A stretch of DNA of 26,100 nt, taken from NCBI GenBank assembly GCA_964591885.1, contig CAZQCJ010000024.1, positions 1 through 26,100 of the forward strand, given 5' to 3'. The notes beneath the pieces were generated by a model. That model was not told where the DNA came from and did no database searches. It saw nothing but the letters and a program-made list of their open reading frames with translations. A program made the position numbers and the translations under genes. This DNA comes from CAZQCJ01 sp964591885 (GTDB taxonomy: Bacteria; Patescibacteriota; Microgenomatia; PFEM01; JAPLYW01). This document shows positions 1 through 6,504 of the stretch, in pieces (positions within the stretch are counted from its first letter, which is position 1; the number at the start of each line of letters is the position of its first letter).

Positions 1-101
1 ATAGTTTTGGCAGAGGGGATCAATATGTCAGACTTCTTGTTAAAATCCCTGAACGGTTAAATAGACAACAAAAAGAAGCTTTGGAAAAACTGGGAATATA
101 A
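1..101 (+). CDS. dnaJ: DnaJ chaperone, C-terminal end only (partial)
   Basis: The window begins inside this gene; the reading frame starts at base 3 and ends with TAA at 99-101. The visible 32 residues contain GRGDQYVRLLVKIPERLN followed by a Gln/Lys/Glu-rich helix, which matches the end of the DnaJ C-terminal substrate-binding domain (family pattern GRGDQYVxxxVxxPxxL). DnaJ is the Hsp40 co-chaperone that delivers unfolded clients to DnaK and stimulates its ATPase. The J-domain and zinc-finger region lie upstream of the window and cannot be checked. The next gene has its own promoter, so I see no operon link. Confidence 0.8.
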   Translation, partial: SFGRGDQYVRLLVKIPERLNRQQKEALEKLGI

Positions 102-136
102 AACTTCTTTTATCAATTTTCAGAATTAAGATTATC

Positions 137-165
137 TTGATTTTTGGCTTATAATTTGGTATAAG
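137..165 (+). promoter_or_regulatory. Putative promoter of the radical SAM/peptide unit
   Basis: TTGATT (137-142), a 17-base spacer, then TATAAG (160-165), preceded by TG at 157-158 as in extended -10 elements. An alternative TATAAT lies at 150-155 but has no -35 at a good distance. Start of transcription would be near 172, leaving a leader of about 50 bases. Confidence 0.5.
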
Positions 166-171
166 TCAAAA

Positions 172-191
172 CTAGAAATTGGTTTTTCTAG
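172..191 (+). promoter_or_regulatory. Leader hairpin before the radical SAM gene
   Basis: CTAGAAA (172-178) and TTTCTAG (185-191) form a perfect 7-bp stem with a 6-base loop at the predicted 5' end of the transcript. No T-tract follows, so it is not an obvious terminator. It may stabilise the 5' end, or it may be chance in AT-rich DNA. Confidence 0.3.
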
Positions 192-222
192 CACTTTAAA
201 AATTTAGAGAGAGAGGGTTATT

Positions 223-1506
223 ATGTATGAGATTCTTTCGGCCCCAATGTTGATAAATTGGGAAGTAACACAATTTTGTAATCATAGTTGTCTTCATTGT
301 TACAATCATTGGCGGACAAGTTTTATAAAAGAGAGGATTAATAAAAAATATAAACAAATTTATGAAAATGCCACAAATGAGTTTATAGAAAATAAAGTTT
401 TCGTAGTTACTGTTACTGGCGGAGAACCATTAACAGTTTTTAAAGAGATCCTTCCTTTTATTAAAAAGCTCAATAGTGCTGGTATTTGGGTGACTTTGAA
501 TAGTAATCTTACTTTATTAACATCTAAAAGGGCCAAGCAATTAAAAGAAGCTGGCATAAGATCATTTTTAGTCTCTTTACCATCAGCTGATCCAGAAACA
601 TGCGACTTTATTACTGGGGTTAAGAACTCATTTAATTCAACCGTAAGAGGGATAAAGATTGCCCAAGAAGAAAATTTCCCTATTTTTATAAATATGGTTG
701 TTTCAAAAATTAATAAGGATCAAGTTGGGATGACAGCTGAATTTGTTTCTTCTCTTAAGCTTAAACATTTCGCAGCGACAAGAGCATCTGAACCCTCTTC
801 TAAAAAAGAATTTAGTCGATATGTAATTGGTCACAGGGATTTCAGAAAAATGCAAGAGGATCTGGAAAAGATAAAAGATGATTTTGGTCTTAAGATTGAC
901 TCTTTAGAGGCGAATCCAGTTTGTTCTTACGGAGATATAAAACCAAGTCAAGGTTACAGGTTTTGTAACGCTGGGAGAAATGTTTGTACTGTTGGTTCCG
1001 AAGGAGAAATTAGACCATGCAATAGAATATCTAGATCTTATGGTAATATTTCCGAGGGTTTAAGAAATTCTTGGTTGAAAATGGAAGATTGGCGTTCAGA
1101 TAAACTAATCCCTTCAGAGTGTTCTGAGTGTAAATTGAAGTATATTTGTCGTGGTGGATGTAAAGCAGACGCAATGATAGCATTTAATGATTTTAAAAAA
1201 CCAGACCCGCTTTGTGATTTTAAGTATTTGGTTAAAGAGGATATATTCAGGCATGAAGAGGTAGTGTTAACATCAAAAAGCGAATTTAAGGTAAACCCGG
1301 AACTAAAAATTAGGTATGAAAATTTTGGCTCAATACTTTTTATTTCGCTAAAGAACTGGGTTCCCGTTAGTCAAGAGCTGTCAGGATTATTCAGCAAGAA
1401 GGAAGAGAATGTAAGCATTAAGGAAATAGAGGAGGCCCTAGATGTCGATAACAAAGAGGCATTGTCAACAGCAACCTTTTTGTTAAATAAGAAGGTTTTA
1501 TTATGA
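223..1506 (+). CDS. Radical SAM/SPASM peptide maturase with C-terminal RRE-like domain
   Basis: 427 residues. The radical SAM motif CNHSCLHC (C19, C23, C26) would bind the SAM-cleaving 4Fe-4S cluster, and GGEP at 66-69 is the SAM-binding motif. A SPASM-type auxiliary cluster region has C248, C255, C266, then CX2CX5CX3C (C300, C303, C309, C313) and C331. Residues about 350-427 read like a PqqD-like fold: a beta hairpin (IRYENFGSILFI), then helices ending in FLLNKKVLL. PqqD-like domains recognise leader peptides in RiPP pathways. SPASM enzymes typically build thioether or carbon-carbon links or other modifications on peptides. A tiny Cys-rich peptide gene follows 15 bases after the stop, supporting a maturase role. 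The enzyme class is secure; the RRE call is by pattern only and the reaction is unknown. The site before ATG 223 is purine-rich (GAGAGAGAGGG), a moderate ribosome binding site. Confidence 0.88.
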   Translation: MYEILSAPMLINWEVTQFCNHSCLHCYNHWRTSFIKERINKKYKQIYENATNEFIENKVFVVTVTGGEPLTVFKEILPFIKKLNSAGIWVTLNSNLTLLTSKRAKQLKEAGIRSFLVSLPSADPETCDFITGVKNSFNSTVRGIKIAQEENFPIFINMVVSKINKDQVGMTAEFVSSLKLKHFAATRASEPSSKKEFSRYVIGHRDFRKMQEDLEKIKDDFGLKIDSLEANPVCSYGDIKPSQGYRFCNAGRNVCTVGSEGEIRPCNRISRSYGNISEGLRNSWLKMEDWRSDKLIPSECSECKLKYICRGGCKADAMIAFNDFKKPDPLCDFKYLVKEDIFRHEEVVLTSKSEFKVNPELKIRYENFGSILFISLKNWVPVSQELSGLFSKKEENVSIKEIEEALDVDNKEALSTATFLLNKKVLL

Positions 1507-1521
1507 TAGAAAGGAGAGGAT

Positions 1522-1662
1522 ATGCCAGCGGGAATAGTTAGGCTCACTAGAGTAGAGGCGGTAGATGAAAAAAATATTTTAGACTTTAGTGGTAGTTGCG
1601 AGGCTTGTGATTGGTGCGAAGGTTCTACTTGTGAAGGTGGTCATTGCGAATGGGAAGGCTAA
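1522..1662 (+). CDS. Cys-rich 46-residue peptide, candidate RiPP precursor
   Basis: The ATG at 1522 follows a strong Shine-Dalgarno (AAGGAG, 1511-1516, 5-base spacing) and the frame ends with TAA at 1660-1662. The first 25 residues (MPAGIVRLTR, then VEAVDEKNILDFSGS) have no Cys and resemble a leader. The last 21 hold five cysteines (C26, C29, C32, C37, C42), each followed directly by Asp or Glu, spaced CX2CX2CX4CX4C and mixed with Gly, Trp and His. It sits just downstream of the radical SAM/SPASM gene, as precursors often do. By family logic the Cys residues would be substrates for thioether formation (as in sactipeptides and ranthipeptides). An unmodified metal-binding peptide is the main alternative. 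No transporter gene is adjacent and there is no signal peptide. I do not recognise the peptide family. Confidence 0.75.
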   Translation: MPAGIVRLTRVEAVDEKNILDFSGSCEACDWCEGSTCEGGHCEWEG

Positions 1663-1684
1663 GTGTTTTATAAATCTGCCGTTA

Positions 1685-1731
1685 AACAACGGTATTTCTA
1701 TAAAGAAAAAAGTTGCGGAAATACCGTTGTT
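1685..1731. repeat. Perfect 14-bp inverted repeat after the peptide gene
   Basis: AACAACGGTATTTC (1685-1698) and GAAATACCGTTGTT (1718-1731) are exact reverse complements around a 19-base loop. The left arm can alternatively pair with CCGTT at 1679-1683 (CCGTT-AAAC-AACGG), giving two mutually exclusive stems, as in attenuators. No T-tract follows. An extended -10-like TGTTAAAAT (1728-1736) overlaps the right arm. Confidence 0.7.
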
Positions 1732-1749
1732 AAAATCTTAATCTATATT

Positions 1750-1827
1750 AAGGATCTAAGTTATTAGTAAAAGAATCAAGATATAATCTTGAGAATATTT
1801 TTACTTTTAGCTAAGATCCTTTTTTTT
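1750..1827 (+). terminator. Composite stem-loop with T-tract, terminator of the peptide unit
   Basis: Nested stems: AAGGATCT (1750-1757) with AGATCCTT (1814-1821); AGTAAAA (1766-1772) with TTTTACT (1799-1805); and CAAGAT (1777-1782) with ATCTTG (1786-1791). Eight T residues (1820-1827) follow the outer stem on the plus strand. The right arm overlaps the 3' end of the converging metallopeptidase gene, whose stop is at 1811-1813. Confidence 0.6.
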
Positions 1828-2473
1828 GCCACTCAAAAGCTATCTTATTAAAATCATTTTTAAAGAATTTATTGAAAAAATCTAAAAATTCTTCGTAAGA
1901 ATGTTTTCTGTTAAGACTTGAAGACAGATTTTTCAAAAATTCTAATATTTTTTCTTTACCAAATTGATCAATTAAATATTTTGTAAAAGAAAAAGCTTGT
2001 GGATAGTTATGGAATTTATTCCAGCCTTCTTTGTTATGTAAGTCAGAAAAATCATCAATATTTTCAACCTCCCGAATCTTATATTGTTCAGCTACATAGC
2101 CCGCAATTCCCTCATGAAGCCATTTAGGGTAATTAATTCCTAGAAATTCATTAATAAAAAGATGAGCTATTTCATGAGTTAAGACATAATCAAAATCTGA
2201 TTTTGGGTGATCAGATTCCTTACCAAAAACTGATGGGCTAAAAATATAAATTTGGTTTTTGTTAGCATAACCAACCTGCCACTTTGCTGTTTTATGACCA
2301 CAAAGTTTATCCATTTCTGATCTTTGGTAAAGAAATTTTATTTTGATATTAGATTTTTCTTCACCAAAGAAATTAAGATTTTTTTGATAAGAATCAAAAA
2401 CTAAATTTTCTAAATTTTGTTTTGAGTCTATTCTAAAATTATAATCAAAATCTATATTTTTAGATAAATTCAT
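1811..2473 (-). CDS. Small cytoplasmic HExxH metallopeptidase (peptidase MA-like)
   Basis: 220 residues. HEIAH at 100-104 gives the two zinc-binding His and the catalytic Glu. WLHEGIAGY follows, placing E121 about 17 residues downstream as the third zinc ligand. This is the gluzincin arrangement seen in M1-like and peptidase MA-like families. There is no signal peptide or membrane segment, so it should act in the cytoplasm. The N-terminal 95 residues match nothing I recognise; the C-terminus is helical and basic. The gene converges on the peptide unit and has its own promoter, so it is not co-transcribed with the maturase. A role in removing the peptide's leader is possible but only inferred from proximity; a general peptidase is equally likely. 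Confidence 0.75.
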   Translation of the reverse strand: MNLSKNIDFDYNFRIDSKQNLENLVFDSYQKNLNFFGEEKSNIKIKFLYQRSEMDKLCGHKTAKWQVGYANKNQIYIFSPSVFGKESDHPKSDFDYVLTHEIAHLFINEFLGINYPKWLHEGIAGYVAEQYKIREVENIDDFSDLHNKEGWNKFHNYPQAFSFTKYLIDQFGKEKILEFLKNLSSSLNRKHSYEEFLDFFNKFFKNDFNKIAFEWQKKGS

Positions 2474-2483
2474 CTTTGATTAA

Positions 2484-2492
2484 ATTTTATCA
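2484..2492 (-). promoter_or_regulatory. Extended -10 promoter of the metallopeptidase gene
   Basis: On the minus strand TGATAAAAT lies 10 bases upstream of the ATG (at 2473). Transcription would start near 2477, leaving a leader of only a few bases and no room for a Shine-Dalgarno. No clear -35 is visible. Confidence 0.5.
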
Positions 2493-2597
2493 TAAAAATT
2501 TTTATTTTTTCATTAATTAAGAAATAAAAGAATATTTTTCTAAATAATTACTCACACTGTTTAACTTTATAAAAAAAGATAGAGTAAGATATGGGTC

Positions 2598-2800
2598 ATG
2601 AATAACCAAAAAGAAAGAATAGATTATGAAAAGCTTGGGAGAGTGCATAGGGGAGACAATCCATTTGCGAAAAATTCTTTTTTAGTCATTCAAAAAATAG
2701 AGTTAATTTAAATGAACTTGAGAATTTTTTATTCAATCCTTCCCCTAAACGCATAAAGGTAATGAATGAAACTAAAAAAGAACTAGGGAAAAGACTTTAA
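2598..2800 (+). pseudogene. Small hypothetical gene broken by a one-base frameshift in a T-run
   Basis: From ATG 2598 the frame reads well (MNNQKERIDYEKLG and on) until a run of six T at 2678-2683, then stops at TAA 2706-2708. The -1 frame from the same T-run continues as FSHSKNRVNLNELENF and ends with basic residues at TAA 2798-2800. Adding one T would give a continuous 67-residue hydrophilic protein. So this is a recent pseudogene, a sequencing or assembly deletion in a homopolymer, or a programmed -1 shift. TAAGAT at 2585-2590 is a possible -10, making it leaderless if expressed. I do not recognise the family. The rest of the 2474-2932 interval holds promoters and a leader hairpin. Confidence 0.5.
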
Positions 2801-2820
2801 CTTTAATTCTTCAATTTTCA

Positions 2821-2849
2821 TTGACTTTATTCCCTTTCTTTGTTAAAAT
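2821..2849 (+). promoter_or_regulatory. Promoter of the nusA-infB operon
   Basis: TTGACT (2821-2826), a 17-base spacer and TAAAAT (2844-2849), with TG at 2841-2842 as an extended -10. Predicted start near 2856, leaving a leader of about 75 bases before nusA. Confidence 0.7.
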
Positions 2850-2874
2850 CTCTTTTAGATTAAGTAATTATTAG

Positions 2875-2896
2875 AGAGGTGGGGTGACCCACCTTT
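2875..2896 (+). promoter_or_regulatory. GC-rich leader hairpin with GTGA tetraloop upstream of nusA
   Basis: AGGTGGG (2877-2883) pairs perfectly with CCCACCT (2888-2894) around the GNRA-type loop GTGA (2884-2887); A2875 and G2876 can extend the stem. Only four T residues (2894-2897) follow, so termination would be weak. It lies in the predicted nusA leader, 36 bases before the start codon. NusA influences termination at hairpins, so autoregulation is plausible but unproven. Confidence 0.55.
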
Positions 2897-2932
2897 TAAA
2901 ATAATTAGGCAAAAAATTAAAATTAAAAATAT

Positions 2933-4063
2933 ATGGCAGTTATTAAAGCCAGAACCGAATTTGCCTCGGCCTTAAATCAAGTTTGTGCCGAGCATAATAT
3001 TGAACTAGAAGTTGTTTTGTCTTCTATTAAAGAAGCCTTGCTAGCGGCCTATCGTCGTGATTTCGGCATGGATGAAGAAAAAGAATACGAAGCTGAGATT
3101 GATTCAGCCAGCGGTGCCCCTCGTCTTTTTTTGATTGAAGACAAAAAGAAAAAAGAGATTACTCCTCCTGGCTTTGGCCGGATTGCCGCTCAAGTAGCCA
3201 AGCAAGTTTTAATCCAAAAGATAAGAGAAGCGGAAAAATCTGCAGTTTTAAGTGAATATTCCAAAAAAGTCGGGACTTTAGTTAGCGGTCGAGTTATTCG
3301 TTTTGATGGCCCAAATATTATTGTTGATTTAGATCGGGCTGAAGCAGTTCTTACGCGTTCGGAACAGATTGCTTCGGAGAATTACAATATCAATCAAAGA
3401 TATATTTTTTATGTTAAAGGCATTGAGGTTTTGGAAAAAGGCGAGCAAGTGGTTGTTTCGCGAGCAGACAAGAATTTGGTTGAGGGACTTTTTAAAAGAG
3501 AAGTGCCTGAAGTAGCTTCTGGCGCAGTTAAAATTAGGGAGATTGCTCGGGAAGCTGGTAATCGTACTAAAATTGCTGTTTTTTCTTCACAAGCTGGAGT
3601 TGATCCGGTTGGTTCCTGTGTTGGACAAAAAGGAGTTAGAGTCCAAGCTGTTATTAATGAACTCAATGGAGAAAAGATTGACATTATTCAATATTCTGAA
3701 GATGCGGCCAAGTTTATTACTGCAGCTTTAGCTCCAGCGGAAAACATCAAAGTAGAAGTTGACGAAAAACTGAAAACCGCGATAGTCAATGTTCCTGAAG
3801 ACCAATTATCTTTGGCGATTGGTAAGGATGGGCAGAATGTTCGCTTGGCTGTCAAATTAACTGGTTACAAAATTGACATTAAAGAGGCAGAGGAAAAAGA
3901 CAAAACCAGCAAGAGTAAACAAGAAGTTAAAGAGAAAAAAGAAGAAAAAAAAGAAAAGAAAGAAGAAGCCTCTGTTAAAACTTCAAAAGTTAAAAAAGAA
4001 GCCAAAAAAGAAGCCAAGAAACCTAAAAAAGAAAAAGCAAGCGAAAAGAAAAAAGAAAATTAA
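2933..4063 (+). CDS. nusA: Transcription termination/antitermination factor NusA
   Basis: 376 residues. The N-terminal RNA polymerase-binding domain includes the hallmark GFGRIAAQVAKQVLIQKIREA (from residue 80). An S1 domain spans about 112-180 (VGTLVSGRVIRFDGPNIIVD). Two KH domains follow: the first around GSCVGQKG (227-234), the second around IGKDGQN (296-302). Residues from about 320 form a highly Lys/Glu-rich tail instead of the acidic repeats seen in proteobacteria. NusA binds RNA polymerase and nascent RNA and modulates pausing and termination. It is first in an operon with infB, a common bacterial order, though the usual rimP and ylxR neighbours are absent here. A promoter and GC hairpin precede it. 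There is no clear Shine-Dalgarno before ATG 2933. Confidence 0.95.
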   Translation: MAVIKARTEFASALNQVCAEHNIELEVVLSSIKEALLAAYRRDFGMDEEKEYEAEIDSASGAPRLFLIEDKKKKEITPPGFGRIAAQVAKQVLIQKIREAEKSAVLSEYSKKVGTLVSGRVIRFDGPNIIVDLDRAEAVLTRSEQIASENYNINQRYIFYVKGIEVLEKGEQVVVSRADKNLVEGLFKREVPEVASGAVKIREIAREAGNRTKIAVFSSQAGVDPVGSCVGQKGVRVQAVINELNGEKIDIIQYSEDAAKFITAALAPAENIKVEVDEKLKTAIVNVPEDQLSLAIGKDGQNVRLAVKLTGYKIDIKEAEEKDKTSKSKQEVKEKKEEKKEKKEEASVKTSKVKKEAKKEAKKPKKEKASEKKKEN

Positions 4064-4102
4064 GGTTTATGGACAGGCAATTAATCCAAACCGTTGAACT
4101 TT

Positions 4103-5632
4103 ATGAAAAAAAAGACAACCAAAGCTGGTTCTCAAATTACTTCTGGGCAAATAAACAAAGGCTCCAGGCCGCCAGTGGTTGTTATTTTAGGTCATATTGA
4201 CCACGGTAAGACCACTCTTCTTTCCAAAATCAAAGAAATGGATTTAACCAAAAAGGAGCATGGGGGGATTACCCAACATCTGGCTGCCTATCAGGTTGGC
4301 TTTAAGGGTCCGGACGAGCAATTAAAAGAGATTACCTTTATTGATACCCCAGGCCATGCGGCCTTTAATAATTTAAGGGCTCGGGGAACCAAAATAGCTG
4401 ACTTAGCTGTTTTGGTTGTTGCGTCTAATGAAGGAGTTAAACCACAAACAAGGGAAAGCTTGAAATTTATTCAGCAGGCTAAGATTCCCTACTTGGTTGC
4501 TTTGAATAAAATCGATTTACCAGAAGTTATTCTGGAAAAAGCCAAAAAAAATCTAGCCGATAATGATATTCCCATTGAAGGCTATGGTGGTGATATTGTT
4601 GTTGTTCCTGTTTCTGCCAAAGAAGGTAAAGGGGTAACCGATCTTTTGGAAATGATTTTGCTCTTAGCGGAAATGAACAACATAAAAGGAGATGCTCAAG
4701 CTGAATTGGAAGCAGTGGTGCTTGAATCTAGAATAGATGCTCATCAGGGACCTTTAGCGACAATTTTAGTTCTTAATGGTTCTTTGAAAGTTAGTGACGA
4801 GATTAAAGCTGAAGGAGCTTCGGGTAAAATCCGAGCAATGTCTAATGATAAAGGGGAAAGAGTTAAACAAATTTTTCCTAGTCAAGCGGCAGAAGTTTTA
4901 GGTTTTCATCAAGTGCCGATTGTGGGTGGGAAAGTGGAGATTCTTAAGGAAAAACAGACAGAGAGAAAAGTGATTTTGAGAGAAAAAACTTTATCTGCTT
5001 TGGAAAAGGAAAGTTTAACAAAAGAAAAAACAGAAAAAATAAAAGAAGAGACAGGTAAAAAATTTAAAATCATTTTAAAAGCCGATGTTGAAGGAACCTT
5101 GGAGGCCTTGAAATCAAATTTACCTGAAGATTGTCAATCGATTAAGGCTGAAGTTGGTGAAGTTAATGACTCGGATATTTTATTAGCAACTACCAGTCAA
5201 GCGGAGATTTTTGTTTTTAATCTTAAAGTTAAAGCTTCGATTAAAAAATTAGCTGAGGCGGAAAAAGTCAAAATAAATTCTTATCAGGTGATTTATGAGC
5301 TTCTTGATGATTTGGAGAAAAAGGTTCTTAAATTTATTTCACCGATGATTGAAGAACAAGTTTTAGGCAAAGCAGAAATTATCGCTGAGTTTAAAATGAA
5401 AGAAAGAGTTGCTGGTTGTCAGGTAGTTGAGGGGGAAATTAAGAAAAATGACCAATTTCATCTTTTCAGGGGAGAAACACTTTTGAGTAACGGTCGGTTT
5501 AAATCATTAAAGCAGGGGAAAAATGATGTTGAGCGAGTTAAAAAAGGCGAAGAATTTGGGGCGATTTTTTCAGGGAACCTTGACTTTCAGATTGGTGATA
5601 TGGTAACATCTTACCTCAAGCCCCAATCTTAA
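4103..5632 (+). CDS. infB: Translation initiation factor IF-2
   Basis: 509 residues from ATG 4103; an in-frame TTG at 4094 would add three. The GTPase motifs are GHIDHGKT (30-37), GGITQHLAAYQ (switch I), DTPGH (81-85), NKID (135-138) and SAK (171-173). Domain II, the IF-2 linker and a second beta-barrel domain follow, ending in the fMet-tRNA-binding region. IF-2 is a GTPase that brings initiator tRNA to the 30S subunit and promotes subunit joining. It is far shorter than E. coli IF-2 because the long N-terminal extension is missing; only about 22 residues precede the G domain. No Shine-Dalgarno is visible. It follows nusA by 39 bases and its stop overlaps the next start by one base (TAATG), suggesting translational coupling. 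Confidence 0.95.
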   Translation: MKKKTTKAGSQITSGQINKGSRPPVVVILGHIDHGKTTLLSKIKEMDLTKKEHGGITQHLAAYQVGFKGPDEQLKEITFIDTPGHAAFNNLRARGTKIADLAVLVVASNEGVKPQTRESLKFIQQAKIPYLVALNKIDLPEVILEKAKKNLADNDIPIEGYGGDIVVVPVSAKEGKGVTDLLEMILLLAEMNNIKGDAQAELEAVVLESRIDAHQGPLATILVLNGSLKVSDEIKAEGASGKIRAMSNDKGERVKQIFPSQAAEVLGFHQVPIVGGKVEILKEKQTERKVILREKTLSALEKESLTKEKTEKIKEETGKKFKIILKADVEGTLEALKSNLPEDCQSIKAEVGEVNDSDILLATTSQAEIFVFNLKVKASIKKLAEAEKVKINSYQVIYELLDDLEKKVLKFISPMIEEQVLGKAEIIAEFKMKERVAGCQVVEGEIKKNDQFHLFRGETLLSNGRFKSLKQGKNDVERVKKGEEFGAIFSGNLDFQIGDMVTSYLKPQS

Positions 5633-6489
5633 TGAAAAATTTTTACGATTTTACTCCGGTTGAGGAAGCTTTCACTCCCGCCCAAACTTTTGCTATTGTC
5701 TTACCAACTAATTTAAACACCGATAAAGTTGCGGCTGCCTTAGCTCTGTTTTTGTCTTTAAAAAAAGCAGGCAAACAAGTTAATATTGTTTGTTCAGCTC
5801 CCATGATTGTCGAATATTCTTCTTTGATTGGCGTTGATAAAATCGGTCATAAATTTGGCGGTCGTAATTTGATGGTTTCTTTTGATTATCAGGAAGATTC
5901 CATTGAAAAAGTTTCCTATCATATTGAAAATAACAAATTTAATTTAGTTATTCAGCCCAAAGAAGGATTTCCACCTTTATCTACCCAGAAAATCAATTAT
6001 TCTTATTTTGGTAGTCAAGCAGATGTTGTTTTAACTGTAGGGGCTGCTTCTTGGGAGAATTTGGGGAATCTTTACAATGAAAACAAAAACCTTTTTGAGA
6101 AAAGCCAATCAATTAATCTCGACATTAATTCCCATAATTCGCAATTCGCCAAAATTAATTTAGTTTATCCTCAGATGGCTTCTTTAAGTGAATTAGTAAC
6201 TTTAATGTTATCTTCCCTAAACCTGCCTTTAGATGAAGATATTGCCAGTAATCTTTTGTTAGGGATTAAGAAAGTCACTTTTGATTTTTCCTTAAATAAT
6301 TCCAGTCCAAGTACTTTTGAGGCTGTAGCTCTTTGCCTTCGGACTGGAGCCAGAAAGCCTTTTCATGAAACAAGACCGGAAAGAAAAACTGATTTCAAAA
6401 GGACTAAAAAAACAAATGAAGTTTCTTCTCACCAACCCGCCCCGGATTGGTACAAACCCAAAATTTACAAGGGTGATACTAAGGTTTAA
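5632..6489 (+). CDS. Degenerate NrnA/DHH-family protein, probable pseudoenzyme
   Basis: 285 residues. The fold pattern follows NrnA-type DHH phosphoesterases: an N-terminal beta-alpha start (FAIVLPTNLNTDKVAAALAL), a stretch ending SINLDINSHNSQFAKINLVY, then SLSELVTLMLSSL, SNLLLGIKKVTFDF and SSPSTFEAVALCLRTGA. In active members these positions carry the metal ligands: the first motif has DxD, the DHH triad sits where DIN (164-166) is, and GI-TDT sits where GIKKVT is. Here nearly all ligands are gone, and the C-terminal DHHA1 domain is replaced by a short basic tail (241-285). It probably binds nucleotide or RNA without hydrolysis; that is inference. The one-base overlap with infB ties it to translation. 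Homology is by pattern and moderate. Confidence 0.6.
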   Translation: MKNFYDFTPVEEAFTPAQTFAIVLPTNLNTDKVAAALALFLSLKKAGKQVNIVCSAPMIVEYSSLIGVDKIGHKFGGRNLMVSFDYQEDSIEKVSYHIENNKFNLVIQPKEGFPPLSTQKINYSYFGSQADVVLTVGAASWENLGNLYNENKNLFEKSQSINLDINSHNSQFAKINLVYPQMASLSELVTLMLSSLNLPLDEDIASNLLLGIKKVTFDFSLNNSSPSTFEAVALCLRTGARKPFHETRPERKTDFKRTKKTNEVSSHQPAPDWYKPKIYKGDTKV

Positions 6490-6504
6490 GGTAAACGACT
6501 TAAA

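Noticed and set aside
3873..4097. A Lys-rich reading frame overlapping the end of nusA
   Set aside because: It is an out-of-frame shadow of the Lys/Glu-rich NusA tail; its low complexity comes from poly-A-rich codons.
6485..6504. TTTAAG/CTTAAA hairpin between the NrnA-like gene and ispE as a bidirectional terminator
   Set aside because: Only six A/T-rich pairs with an 8-base loop and no T-tract on either strand; too weak to call.
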